From: Collinsella sp. | GTDB lineage: Bacteria > Actinomycetota > Coriobacteriia > Coriobacteriales > Coriobacteriaceae | Reading direction: 5' to 3' | Length of the DNA: 61,411 nucleotides | Assembly: GCA_019414345.1 (NCBI GenBank) | Contig: DXMF01000040.1 | Coordinates: forward strand, 1-61,411 | Shown: piece by piece, positions 1-8,360 of the stretch | Position numbering within the stretch: the first letter of the stretch is position 1 | Layout: each line of letters opens with the position of its first letter | The notes under the pieces: model-generated | The model's database searches: none | What the model was told of the DNA's origin: nothing | The model's input: only the letters and a program-made list of their open reading frames with translations | Position numbers and translations under genes: made by a program

Positions 1-8
1 TGGAGAGA

Positions 9-57
9 ACGCTCCCGCAAACTGCCTCTTGACAACTTATAGGAGCGTCGGTTTTTC
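9..57 (+). terminator. Probable terminator of a gene upstream of the window
   Basis: ACGCTCC at 9-15 pairs with GGAGCGT at 42-48 and is followed by CGGTTTTTC. The 26-nt loop is long, so the call is tentative. A TATACT box at 61-66 could serve the next gene, but no convincing -35 lies at the right distance. Confidence 0.4.
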
Positions 58-132
58 GTTTATACTGCAATCGTTGAAATGCCGGTACGCTTGCAGAATC
101 GTACCTGTTCCGATTACAGAAAAGGGGCCGTC

Positions 133-2613
133 ATGCGTAAGCCTGCCTCCTGCGTCCTTTCCATCGCGCTCTCGCTCGTAATGACGGTTGGTTTTATCCC
201 GTCACCCGCGCTTGCCGAAATCGCCAGTGCGCCAGAACCCGCCGCGCAAAGCGCCGGCAAACCTAACGAGAGCCCAGCCGAAACCACGTCGGGCCAAGCC
301 CGGGCAAACGATCAAATCAGCGCCGCCTCCGGCACCAATGTAACGGCCAACGCAACGCAGCCGATCGACGCCAGCATGTTCAGTATCGAGGACACCGACA
401 TTCGCTACACGGGCAATCCCGTGATGCCCACCGTCACGTCGTCGACCGTGCCGAGCGACCAGTACACTGTCGCCTACGAGAACAACGTAGCCATCGGTCA
501 GGCGACCGCCGTTGTGACCGCCGACGACCAGAACTACAGCGGCACCTGCGCGATCCCATTTGAAATCAAACCGGCGAACGCGGCCGCGAACTACCAGCAC
601 AGCACCACCGCGCAAAGCGGCGACATCACGCTCACCGTCCAATGGAACGACCCGAGGCTCGGCCAGGAGACCACGTTCCATGTGACTGCGACGGGCGGAA
701 GCGGTGCGTACCAATTCCGCATGGACGCACCGACGTATATGGATCCCGACGGTAGCAGCGAAAGCGTTGCCGACCCCAGCCGTAACCAGTGGCAGCAATA
801 CACCGGCGAATGCACATCGCACGACTACCAGTTCGAAATGACCGCTAGCGGCACCTATTACCTGCGCTTTTACCTGATGGATAAGGCGGCCGGCGTGTAC
901 TATCTGCGCTCAAACGTGTTTGCGAGCGCGAACGACGACGCCTATCCGGCGGTCAGCGCCATCGTGAAGTCCGCAGTCGACAAATGCAGCGCCGATACCG
1001 ACGGGTCCGACTACGCCCGCGCCCTGTGGCTCCACGACTGGACGCTCGACCAGCTGGAGTACGACCACAGCCTCAACTGGTGCTCGGCCGAAAGCGGCCT
1101 CACGCGCCACCAGGGCACCTGCGAGAGCTACCAGCGCATCTACTCCAAGCTCCTTGACGCCGCTGGCATCGCCAACGGCCGCATCACCGGCAACGGCCAC
1201 ACCTGGAACGCCGTAAAGATCGACGGCGAATGGTGCCAGATGGACCTAACCTGGGACGACACCAGCGACAACTGGTACGGAGACCTGGACCAGCGCCATC
1301 TGTACTTTGGCCTGACCGACGAGCTCATGGCAATCGCCCACTCAGACCACACGGCAAACTATCAAAAGGCCGACTACGCCTACCGCTCGACCGACCTTTC
1401 CAACAATTACTTTGTGCGAAATGGGAAGGCTGATGAATGGGCGGAGAAGTATGCCGACCGCATTCAGCAGCACCTTGATGCCAAGGAAGAGAGCTTTTCC
1501 ATCGATGCGGATAACCAATCCTTCCCGCCGAGCATCTCGGGGATTCAGAACGGGATTATTGCTTATGCGATGAATCAGAGGGAGTGGAAAGTCCAAGGCG
1601 CCAAGGTTGATCTAACGGTGGCATCTAACGTCACGAAAGAATCGAGCCGCAAATGGAGCGCTAAGTACGACCTGAAAGCTGAATACAAAGCAGCAGCATT
1701 AGAGAAGGCCGTCGACGACGGCCCCTACCGCCTCGCGACCGCCCTCGACGGCTCCATGGCCGTCTCGGCCTCGGCGTCGGGCTGCTCGCTGTCGCCGGGC
1801 GCGGGCGCGCTGGCGTTCGAGCGCGACGCCGCCACCGGCCTCTACAGGATCTCCTCGGGCGGCATGCTGCTGACCGAGTCCGGCAGGTCGGCGGTGCTGG
1901 CCGAGGCGGACGGCTCCGCCTCCCAGCTGTGGCGCGTCTCGGCCCTCGGGGCGGGATACACGGTCACGTCCGCCTCCGGTCTGGCCCTCGACGTCAGCGG
2001 CGCCGACGCGTCGGAGGGCAACGCGGTGTGGCTCTACGAGCCCAACGGCACGCCCGCGCAGAAGTGGCAGCTCGCCGACCCGGCGATCCCCCGGGCCGTC
2101 GACGACGGCCCCTACCGCCTGGCGAGCTCCCTCGACGGCTCCATGGCCGTCGCGGCCTCGGCGTCGGGCTGCTCGCTGTCGCCGGGCGCGGGCGCCCTCA
2201 ACCTCGAGCGCGACGCCGCCACCGGCCTCTACAGGATCTCCTCGGGCGGCATGCTGCTGACCGAGTCCGGCAGGTCGGCGGTGCTGGCCGAGGCGGACGG
2301 CTCCGCCTCCCAGCTGTGGCGCGTCTCGGCCCTCGGGGCGGGATACACGGTCACGTCCGCCTCCGGTCTGGCCCTCGACGTCAGCGGCGCCGACGCGTCG
2401 GAGGGCAACGCGGTGTGGCTCTACGAGCCCAACGGCACGCCCGCGCAGAAGTGGCTGCTCGCGGACCCGGCGATCCCCCGGGCGGTCGACGACGGCCCCT
2501 ACCGCCTGGCGAGCTCCCTCGACGGATCCATGGCCGTCGCGGCCTCGGCGTCGGGCTGCTCGCTGTCGCCGGGCGCCCTCAGAAATCATGTGCTACAATT
2601 GCAAACAAGTTAG
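133..2613 (+). CDS. Secreted transglutaminase-like protein with tandem lectin-type repeats, 3' truncated
   Basis: The protein is probably secreted and may crosslink or cleave peptides at the cell surface. The start at 133 is preferred because AAAGGGG precedes it and it gives a clean signal peptide ending near SPALA (residues 1-28). A bacterial Ig/MBG-like stretch occupies roughly residues 75-150. A transglutaminase core follows, with a visible Cys-His-Asp triad: Cys330 in GTCESYQ, His356 in GNGHTWNAV and Asp371 in MDLTWDD. From about residue 527 the protein has 129-residue repeats containing QLWR and QKWQ, the Q-x-W signature of ricin-type beta-trefoil lectins. Two copies are complete. The third stops after SLSPGA and ends in an unrelated 11-residue tail, so the gene has lost its original 3' end. 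The substrate is unknown. The truncated product may still be exported. Confidence 0.75.
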   Translation: MRKPASCVLSIALSLVMTVGFIPSPALAEIASAPEPAAQSAGKPNESPAETTSGQARANDQISAASGTNVTANATQPIDASMFSIEDTDIRYTGNPVMPTVTSSTVPSDQYTVAYENNVAIGQATAVVTADDQNYSGTCAIPFEIKPANAAANYQHSTTAQSGDITLTVQWNDPRLGQETTFHVTATGGSGAYQFRMDAPTYMDPDGSSESVADPSRNQWQQYTGECTSHDYQFEMTASGTYYLRFYLMDKAAGVYYLRSNVFASANDDAYPAVSAIVKSAVDKCSADTDGSDYARALWLHDWTLDQLEYDHSLNWCSAESGLTRHQGTCESYQRIYSKLLDAAGIANGRITGNGHTWNAVKIDGEWCQMDLTWDDTSDNWYGDLDQRHLYFGLTDELMAIAHSDHTANYQKADYAYRSTDLSNNYFVRNGKADEWAEKYADRIQQHLDAKEESFSIDADNQSFPPSISGIQNGIIAYAMNQREWKVQGAKVDLTVASNVTKESSRKWSAKYDLKAEYKAAALEKAVDDGPYRLATALDGSMAVSASASGCSLSPGAGALAFERDAATGLYRISSGGMLLTESGRSAVLAEADGSASQLWRVSALGAGYTVTSASGLALDVSGADASEGNAVWLYEPNGTPAQKWQLADPAIPRAVDDGPYRLASSLDGSMAVAASASGCSLSPGAGALNLERDAATGLYRISSGGMLLTESGRSAVLAEADGSASQLWRVSALGAGYTVTSASGLALDVSGADASEGNAVWLYEPNGTPAQKWLLADPAIPRAVDDGPYRLASSLDGSMAVAASASGCSLSPGALRNHVLQLQTS
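1711..2580 (+). repeat. 387-bp tandem coding repeats, 2.25 copies
   Basis: Nearly identical units begin at 1711, 2098 and 2485, giving an exact 387-bp period (129 codons). The third unit lacks six bases of the GCGGGC run and then leaves the repeat after GCCCTCA near 2580. The high nucleotide identity suggests recent duplication or gene conversion and makes copy number recombination-prone. Confidence 0.9.
2591..2599 (+). promoter_or_regulatory. Extended -10 promoter for the Abi gene
   Basis: TGCTACAAT at 2591-2599 matches the TGnTAnAAT extended -10 form. No good -35 is visible, as is usual for this class. Transcription would begin near 2606, just ahead of the leader hairpin. The site lies inside the tail of the truncated upstream gene. 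Confidence 0.5.
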
Positions 2614-2664
2614 CCCCGGTACGACCGCTGATTCAAGTCGCCGGGGCTCAATTATTTTCTGAGG
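2606..2664 (+). ncRNA. Structured leader or small RNA ahead of the Abi gene
   Basis: AGCCCCGG (2612-2619) pairs with CCGGGGCT (2641-2648). CGAC (2622-2625) continues the helix with GTCG (2637-2640), leaving a two-base UA bulge and an 11-nt loop. The hairpin sits between the promoter and the ribosome site GAGGAAAGG at about 2661. In addition, TTTCTGAG (2657-2664) is complementary to CTCAGAAA at 2577-2584, but that would only pair in a longer transcript. AbiF-type HEPN toxins are reported to work with a nearby non-coding RNA, so this could be the partner RNA. A simple leader hairpin is the alternative. Confidence 0.45.
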
Positions 2665-2675
2665 AAAGGTCTCCA

Positions 2676-3404
2676 ATGCCGAACGCTCCGAAGATAAACG
2701 GGGCGCACGTCATATCTTGGCTTTCTGAACCCCGATATAGCAAATATCTCGAAGTAACACGAGGCGATGACGCCGTCGCACTCAGCCTCTACCTCTGGAA
2801 CATCGGTCTTGCGCAGGCCGTCTTGAAAGACGTCTCGTTCTTCGAGGTCGCCCTCAGAAACGCGTACGACAGGGCAATATCTTCCACCTGGAGCGGGTCC
2901 GACCACTGGCTGTTCGACGGCGCCTCTCCCGTAAGACGCCCGATCCTCAGGACGAATAAACGCGGACAGATCAACGACGCCAACAGACTGAACAGGAATT
3001 CGATCGACCATCTGAGAAACGGCCTTCGTGAGAACGCGACCGCAGACGATATCGTCTCTAACCTCACGTTGGGTTTCTGGGCCCACATGACGGACCGCAG
3101 CCATGAACGCGATTTGTGGATCCCAATCATCCATAAGGCATGGCCAAAGGGAGCAGACCGAAACGACATCAATGAACGGATAGCGGGAATCAACAAGATC
3201 CGCAATCGCGCCGCTCACCACGAGCACCTCTTCGCACATGCGGGATGCGAATGCGGGACTTTGCGATCGTGCCGAAACGCCGCTTTGCTGTTCGCTCAGC
3301 TTGAGCCAATTGCGCACAGCTATGTTTACGAGGGAAGCATCAATAGATGCTCGGTCGACAATTACCTGGAGGAGCACCCAGCCCCTTGCGACGTTGCTGT
3401 CTGA
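2676..3404 (+). CDS. Abi family protein (AbiD/AbiF-like, HEPN fold)
   Basis: This 242-residue protein resembles the Abi_2 (AbiD/AbiF) family, whose members cause abortive phage infection and are thought to be HEPN ribonucleases. The N-terminal part has the family pattern LSLYLWNIGLAQAVLKDVSFFEVALRNAYD. Near the C-terminus R176-N-R-A-A-H181-H-E gives the R-x4-H motif expected of the HEPN active site. The start is set by AGGAAAGG six bases upstream. The gene sits directly against the broken end of the preceding surface-protein gene and has its own extended -10 promoter and leader hairpin. This suggests a defence cassette that was inserted there. No second protein gene accompanies it, so an RNA partner or stand-alone action is likely. 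Activity is inferred, not shown. Confidence 0.7.
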   Translation: MPNAPKINGAHVISWLSEPRYSKYLEVTRGDDAVALSLYLWNIGLAQAVLKDVSFFEVALRNAYDRAISSTWSGSDHWLFDGASPVRRPILRTNKRGQINDANRLNRNSIDHLRNGLRENATADDIVSNLTLGFWAHMTDRSHERDLWIPIIHKAWPKGADRNDINERIAGINKIRNRAAHHEHLFAHAGCECGTLRSCRNAALLFAQLEPIAHSYVYEGSINRCSVDNYLEEHPAPCDVAV

Positions 3405-3498
3405 GAAAACCCACGTACGCAAGCCCCCGTAAGAATCACCCCTCTCCAAGCCACGCGCTACAAATCCCAGCGGAAATCTGGGAGTGACTGAAGGAGCG

Positions 3499-3563
3499 AT
3501 CCGCGGGTTTTGCGAATCAATTGAGTCATTCCAAAAAAACCGCGGATTAGAGGGTTGATTCGC
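3499..3563. repeat. Interleaved inverted repeats (pseudoknot-like order)
   Basis: ATCCGCGG (3499-3506) matches CCGCGGAT (3540-3547), and GCGAATCAA (3512-3520) matches TTGATTCGC (3555-3563). The order A-B-A'-B' means both helices can only coexist as a pseudoknot. No gene was seen between 3405 and 3683. Confidence 0.6.
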
Positions 3564-3593
3564 ATCTTTAGTAATTAGAACTGTTCGTTCAAT

Positions 3594-3633
3594 AGTAGGG
3601 GCACGCCGGCGTTAGCCGGTGCGCCCCTACTTT
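3594..3633 (+). terminator. Probable terminator after the Abi gene
   Basis: GTAGGGGCACGCCGGC and GCCGGTGCGCCCCTAC form a strong, nearly perfect stem with a GTTA loop, followed by a short TTT. It lies between the convergent Abi and LPXTG genes and may serve both. The short T run makes it a moderate call. Confidence 0.5.
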
Positions 3634-3683
3634 GGGAAACATAAAACTCGCTTTTAATCGGTTGCCTACGCTGCATTCGCCTC

Positions 3684-4811
3684 TCACCTCGTCCAGCCGA
3701 AACAGGCGCCACTGCGGAGGCGTGCGGCACCTAGAAGCGCCGTCCCCAGCAGGAATAGCGCTAAGGAGGAGGCGATCCAGTTGCTGTCGGCGGTCTTGGG
3801 GAGCGTGGCGGCGGCGCTGGCGGTCCTGGCCTTGGATGGCGTGGTCGCCGTGGTCTTTGCCACGGTCGTTTTGGTTGTCGTGGTTGCCTTGGGCGTCGTG
3901 GCCGCGGGCTTCGAATCGGGATCCGTCGCGGACCCGGCACCGGGCCGCCCGACGGCAGGGCCGGCGCCACCGGCCGGCTCGCCCGCGCCGCCGGGCGTCT
4001 CGCGCCCGTCGTCCTCCCCCGCCGGCGCCGTGGCGCCCTCGGGCTCAACCACCACATGCGGCGCCATGGCCCCGGAGGCATCCACCACGCCGCCGGTGCC
4101 GAAGGCCCCGGCCGCAGGCGTCACGAACCGTGCGGACACGAGCGACCCGCCCGCGCATCCGACACCGCCATCGGCACCGGTCGCATCGAGCCACGAGGCA
4201 TCAACGGAAAGCCGACAGCCGGCCGCACCATCGCCAAGGCCCGCATCTTGCAGATACACGCCGTAGGCGCGCACGCCCGCTCCGGACCCGGCGCCCGCGG
4301 CGACGACGCGCCCGCCGCCGCGCACGGCCATGTCGCCGGCGATTACGCCCGCCACGGCCTCGTCCGTAATATCGGCCCCATCCGCCCGGGCATCGACGGT
4401 GCAGCCGTCCACCGCGAGCGCACGCAAGACGTGGATCGCGCACTGCGAGCCCGATGCCGACAGGGACCCAGTGCCGCGGAGCGTCAGGCTGCCCCACACC
4501 TCCATGCCGCACAGCGTGATGTCCGCATCGGGCGCATGCGACTCCGTCACGGAGTTCTGCCCGGCAAGCGTCAGCACCAGGTCGCCGTCGGCGCCGATGG
4601 CCTCGCCCGCGTAGCCGTTGAGCTCCAGGTGGTCGGCATCGTTCCAGACCCAGCCGGGGCCCGACACACCCGGCTCGTAGTACGTCGCGCCCGCGATGAC
4701 CAGGCTCTCCGCGCCCGCGGCATAAGAAGGCCCGCCCAGCAAAACGCATAGGCAGGCCATGGCAACAATCGCAATGTGATGACGGCTGGTGTAGGACTCG
4801 GCAGCAAACAT
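3684..4811 (-). CDS. LPXTG-anchored surface protein
   Basis: This is a secreted cell-wall-anchored protein of about 375 residues. The start at 4811 is preferred over a GTG at 4850 because GGAG lies five bases upstream and the resulting N-terminus is a signal peptide ending near GGPSYAA. The middle is rich in Gly, Ala and Asp with a repeating parallel-beta pattern (for example LTLRGTGSLSASGSQCAIHV), similar to carbohydrate-binding or right-handed beta-helix surface domains. A Pro/Gly/Thr/Lys-rich wall-spanning linker follows. The C-terminus has LPKTAD, a hydrophobic segment (WIASSLALFLLGTALLGAA) and Arg residues, which is the sortase sorting signal. The ligand is unknown. The gene stands alone and converges on the Abi gene. 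Confidence 0.75.
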   Translation of the reverse strand: MFAAESYTSRHHIAIVAMACLCVLLGGPSYAAGAESLVIAGATYYEPGVSGPGWVWNDADHLELNGYAGEAIGADGDLVLTLAGQNSVTESHAPDADITLCGMEVWGSLTLRGTGSLSASGSQCAIHVLRALAVDGCTVDARADGADITDEAVAGVIAGDMAVRGGGRVVAAGAGSGAGVRAYGVYLQDAGLGDGAAGCRLSVDASWLDATGADGGVGCAGGSLVSARFVTPAAGAFGTGGVVDASGAMAPHVVVEPEGATAPAGEDDGRETPGGAGEPAGGAGPAVGRPGAGSATDPDSKPAATTPKATTTTKTTVAKTTATTPSKARTASAAATLPKTADSNWIASSLALFLLGTALLGAARLRSGACFGWTR

Positions 4812-4850
4812 ACCCGCTCCGATCTTCGCAGGAGCCAATAGAATGTGCAC

Positions 4851-5179
4851 CAGAAAATGCCCTGGTAGCAGCAGTTATTAGTTTAGCGAGATCGATGAGG
4901 GGGCAAAGATAAATCGCGTGGGTAATGTCGACAATTAGGTGTAAATCGTTTTGCCAGTCGGTGAAAGGAGGAATGCAGGGTTATGCGTTAAGACGCGCTA
5001 TCTTTGACACTCACGTTGCATATAGCTTCTGGGAATCTACTACCCGTTCCAGTTTGCTTCACCTTCCGCTCGCATCAGAGCGCGCCAAAGCTCACTGAGT
5101 CGCTAACTCGCTGTAATTAGCGAAGACGATTCCCCCCCCCCTCTATCCTGGATAAGACATGTAAAACCGATTTTATTAT
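4851..5179. other. Intergenic region with a C10 tract
   Basis: No gene is visible in these 329 bases. A run of ten C lies at 5132-5141, about 40 bp beyond the stop of the acetyltransferase gene. It may be a remnant of a longer coding or regulatory tract. The AT-rich part from 4850 to 4930 probably holds the promoter of the LPXTG gene. Confidence 0.5.
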
Positions 5180-5689
5180 TCAGACCCTGTTGTTTATATA
5201 TTCGTCTGTTGCCCCATCTCGAGAAATGATTTTGCATGGGTGCCCAATCACAATCGAATGGCTTGGTACGTCGCAGTTAACATAAGTGTTCGGTGCAACG
5301 AGAACGTCGTTGCCTAAACGAACGCCACCAACAATAGTTGAGTTGACACCAAGCCAAACGCAATCGCCAAGAACAGGCGCACCTTTTCGTTTGCCGCGGT
5401 TTTCCCGACCAATTGTCACACCTTTGTGCATATTGCAGTTGCGACCGATAACGGCATTCGGGTTTACCGTAATGCCAAAAGCGTGACCCAGATACAAGCC
5501 TTCGCCAATCGAGGTGGCAGGCGCGATCTCGAGACCATATTTGCAAGCCATCCTCTTTCGAAAAAGATGCCATAAAGGATTGTGCGAATTCTGGCACTTT
5601 CGAAGTAGCCAAACAAACCTCAAAGCATGGTTTGAGAGAATAGACCCCCCCCCAAAGCGAATACGGTCACTGCTGTATACATTCGACAT
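5180..5689 (-). CDS. Hexapeptide-repeat O-acetyltransferase (CysE/LpxA type) of the polysaccharide locus
   Basis: The 169-residue protein probably transfers an acetyl group to a sugar of the polysaccharide. It has the left-handed beta-helix pattern of the serine acetyltransferase family, with GLYLGHAFGITVNPNAVIGRNC, HKGVTIG and GDCVWLGVNSTIVGGVRLGNDVLVAPNTYVNCDVP, including the usual catalytic His in HKGVTIG. The start at 5689 is 14 bp from the stop of the UDP-sugar epimerase gene, which suggests translational coupling; the ribosome site GGGTGAT is weak. Codons 13-15 are three GGG in a row (G9 on the coding strand), an in-frame tract that could slip and switch the gene off. As written the gene is ON. 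It is the last gene of the locus. Confidence 0.8.
   Translation of the reverse strand: MSNVYSSDRIRFGGGSILSNHALRFVWLLRKCQNSHNPLWHLFRKRMACKYGLEIAPATSIGEGLYLGHAFGITVNPNAVIGRNCNMHKGVTIGRENRGKRKGAPVLGDCVWLGVNSTIVGGVRLGNDVLVAPNTYVNCDVPSHSIVIGHPCKIISRDGATDEYINNRV
5645..5653 (-). repeat. G9 homopolymer inside the acetyltransferase gene
   Basis: Nine C on the plus strand read GGG GGG GGG near codons 13-15 of the acetyltransferase. A change of one base would shift the frame at the very start of the protein. This is the classical layout of a slipped-strand contingency locus. Confidence 0.7.
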
Positions 5690-5702
5690 TGCTATCACCC
5701 AG

Positions 5703-6743
5703 CTAATTCCCGTAGAACTCGCGATACCACTTCGCGAATTCACGAAGACCGTCCTCGAGCGGCGTTGCGGGTTTGTAACCAAAATCGCGCTCCAAGGCGC
5801 CAGTATCCGCATAGGTTACAGGCACGTCACCAGGCTGCATAGGAACGAGCTGCTTATGCGCCTCGAAATCGTAATCGGCGGGGAGCACGCCCTCCTCAAC
5901 CAGCACACGCTGCAGCGTATCAACGAAGATCAGCAAGTTCTCGGGATTCGAATTGCCGATGTTATACACGCGATGAGCGGCCATTGGCAAACCATCAACA
6001 CCGATCTTGACCTCAGGAGCGCCGTCCATGACCCTGCGCACGCCCTCCACAATATCGTCCACGTACGTAAAGTCGCGCTTACAATCGCCCATGTTGAAAA
6101 TCTTAATCGTATCGCCACGACGCAACTTCTCGGTGAAGCCGAAGTATGCCATGTCGGGCCTTCCCATGGGCCCATACACCGTAAAGAAGCGCAGGCCCGT
6201 GGCTGGGATGGAGTAAAGCTTGGAGTAGGCCGCGGCCATTAGCTCGTTGGACTTCTTTGTGGCGGCGTACAGGCTCACCGGAGAGTCTACACGGTCGTCC
6301 TCCGAGAAAGGCACTTTCTCGTTGCCGCCGTAGACGGAGGAAGAGCTCGCGTAGACAAGATGCTTCACCGGGTGGCGCCTGCAAGCCTCCAATATATTGA
6401 AGAACCCTACCAGGTTGCTGTCTATGTAGGCCTTGGGGTTCTCGATGGAGTATCGCACACCGGCCTGGGCGGCCAAGTTCACCACAACGTCGAAGCCGTT
6501 CTCAGCGAACAGGCGCTCTATCAACGCGGCATCGCACAGGTCGCCGCGCACGAAGGCGAAACGCCCCGCCTTGTCCACCTCCGCCAGCATTCGCAGGCGA
6601 GCCTCCTTGATGCCAGGGTCGTAGTAGCTGTTCACGTTGTCCAGACCGATGATCGCGTCGTCGGTGGTTTCGAGCAGCCGCTTCACCAGAAACGCCCCGA
6701 TGAAGCCGGCGGCGCCAGTGACGAGGACTTTTCTATCCTGCAT
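5703..6743 (-). CDS. UDP-glucuronate 4-epimerase-like NAD-dependent epimerase
   Basis: The 346-residue protein is a short-chain dehydrogenase-type sugar nucleotide epimerase that most likely interconverts UDP-glucuronate and UDP-galacturonate. The N-terminal Rossmann motif is GAAGFIG (residues 10-16). Asp36 in GLDNVNSYYDP and the NSYYDP stretch are typical of the CapI/UDP-GlcA 4-epimerase branch. The catalytic pattern SSSSVYGG followed by YAATKK supplies Ser, Tyr and Lys. The length equals that of the family. It acts on the product of the UDP-glucose dehydrogenase encoded in the same locus, so it would provide a second uronic acid precursor. A UDP-xylose or other 4-epimerase role is the alternative. 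Confidence 0.85.
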   Translation of the reverse strand: MQDRKVLVTGAAGFIGAFLVKRLLETTDDAIIGLDNVNSYYDPGIKEARLRMLAEVDKAGRFAFVRGDLCDAALIERLFAENGFDVVVNLAAQAGVRYSIENPKAYIDSNLVGFFNILEACRRHPVKHLVYASSSSVYGGNEKVPFSEDDRVDSPVSLYAATKKSNELMAAAYSKLYSIPATGLRFFTVYGPMGRPDMAYFGFTEKLRRGDTIKIFNMGDCKRDFTYVDDIVEGVRRVMDGAPEVKIGVDGLPMAAHRVYNIGNSNPENLLIFVDTLQRVLVEEGVLPADYDFEAHKQLVPMQPGDVPVTYADTGALERDFGYKPATPLEDGLREFAKWYREFYGN

Positions 6744-6809
6744 ATATACCCCACTCTTTCGTTTTAAGGAAGTCCTGAGATGGAACTCCCAACAAGTTAA
6801 TTACAGACC

Positions 6810-8276
6810 TCAAAACGTTTTAAAGCCGCCGCCCTTGACCAGCTTCAGCAGCACCCTCCTACTCTTGGGCAAAGCAAAGCAAATCGCGAAATAGACAACG
6901 ACGCACCCTACAATGTCCAACCCGACGCCAAGCCAGTTGCTAGATGCGAGTCCATACGTCACCCATGCAAATGCGCACATCATCGATGTGCAGAAAATGG
7001 GCTCCTTGAGCGACAACATAGTGCGCCCAAACGAAAGGCCAACCACGAAATATGTGACCACTTGGTTGATAGCAATCAAAAGGATTCTCAATCCCGCATC
7101 AGCCCACACGACGGCATCGAACCCTTGCATAGCCGCCACGGTCATAAGCGGCGTCATCAACACGAGGTACATCACCTGCACAAGCGTAGACACGCGCGGT
7201 TTACCAAGAGAGCGATACATCTCGCTGCTGTAGTATGAGAGCAGCACCATCGGCCCCTGCACCAGCCCATACAACCCGAACATGAGCGTCGCCTCGCCCC
7301 ACTGATCGCCGAGCAACAGGGCCACCAAAGGCTCGCGGAATACGAAGATACCCGCAGACAACGGCAACAGGAACAATGCCACCATGAACTGGAAGCGTCG
7401 CAGATAAGCAACGTATTCTTCCCGATCAAACTGAAGGCGCGAAAGTGACGAGAACAAGATGGGCGTCGTAGCGTTCGTGATAATCCCGAAGCACCCGCTC
7501 ACAAAGGTGACTGGCGTCTTGTAATATCCCAACTCAGCCGCACCCAGGAAATGCCCCACGATAAAGGTGCCCGCCCAAGAGGAAAGCCATATGGTGAACG
7601 ACTCCAAAAGCGTCCATCCGCTGAATGAGAACATAGCCTTCAGCATGTTGAAGGAGTAGAAAAAACGCGGCTTCCACTCAGACAGCAGAGTCAGCCCCAC
7701 TGCATTTACAATATTCGCCGCCAAAGTGCCAACGATAAGTGACCAGTAACCAAATCCCATAAACGCCAGTACAAGCGTCGAGCCGAAGTTAAGTAAGGTC
7801 GACGTCAGTCTCACCGGCATAAGCGACTTGAAATCGAGATTACGGTGGAACAACGCCATCTGAATGCTCGAAAACGACGTCAACGGGAGAGAGAGGCAGG
7901 CCACGGCCAAGGGAAAGCCCAGCGACGGATTGCCCACGAAGGTGGCCACCGGATCGTTGAATATGGCAATGAGACACCACAGGACCACCGATATGCCGAA
8001 GTTCGTCCAAAAGGCCACGTTAGCGTTGGCATGCAGGTCTTTTTTGCCTCGGAAGCTGTGTTGCACCAGGTACTTCTGGAACCCGGCGTCCGCGAACATG
8101 TCGGCAAAGCTCACTACCATGGTGACGGTCGCCACCATGCCAAACGCCTCTGGCGCCAGCAGCCTCGCTAAGACGAGCTGCGAGATAGGCGAGATGATTT
8201 TGGCGATAATCTCGGTTGCCAGAGACCACTTTGCCGCGCTTGCCGACCTCGCCCGGAGGTCTTTTGTGTCGGACAT
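6810..8276 (-). CDS. Polysaccharide flippase (Wzx/TuaB-like, MOP superfamily)
   Basis: This 488-residue integral membrane protein of the polysaccharide transport family has about 12-14 predicted hydrophobic segments spread over its length. The N-terminal part (KWSLATEIIAKIISPISQLVLARLLAPEAFGMVATVTMVV, written here in pieces as KWSLATEIIAKI and LVLARLLAPEAFGMVA) is the hallmark of the Wzx/TuaB/WzxC group. It would carry undecaprenyl-linked repeat units across the membrane for the polymerase encoded upstream. It lies 66 bp after the next minus-strand gene in an otherwise compact run. Substrate specificity cannot be read from the sequence. Confidence 0.88.
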   Translation of the reverse strand: MSDTKDLRARSASAAKWSLATEIIAKIISPISQLVLARLLAPEAFGMVATVTMVVSFADMFADAGFQKYLVQHSFRGKKDLHANANVAFWTNFGISVVLWCLIAIFNDPVATFVGNPSLGFPLAVACLSLPLTSFSSIQMALFHRNLDFKSLMPVRLTSTLLNFGSTLVLAFMGFGYWSLIVGTLAANIVNAVGLTLLSEWKPRFFYSFNMLKAMFSFSGWTLLESFTIWLSSWAGTFIVGHFLGAAELGYYKTPVTFVSGCFGIITNATTPILFSSLSRLQFDREEYVAYLRRFQFMVALFLLPLSAGIFVFREPLVALLLGDQWGEATLMFGLYGLVQGPMVLLSYYSSEMYRSLGKPRVSTLVQVMYLVLMTPLMTVAAMQGFDAVVWADAGLRILLIAINQVVTYFVVGLSFGRTMLSLKEPIFCTSMMCAFAWVTYGLASSNWLGVGLDIVGCVVVYFAICFALPKSRRVLLKLVKGGGFKTF

Positions 8277-8360
8277 ACTAAACCTCCATGAAGAAACGCC
8301 GGAGCGCGCTTACTGGCTGATTATCCATGCGCACGCACTGAATGCAGCTTTCGTTTGCCA

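Noticed and set aside
1699..2589. Long open frame opposite the lectin repeats
   Set aside because: It mirrors the GC-rich tandem repeats, is full of Arg, Gly and Val runs, and has no ribosome site.
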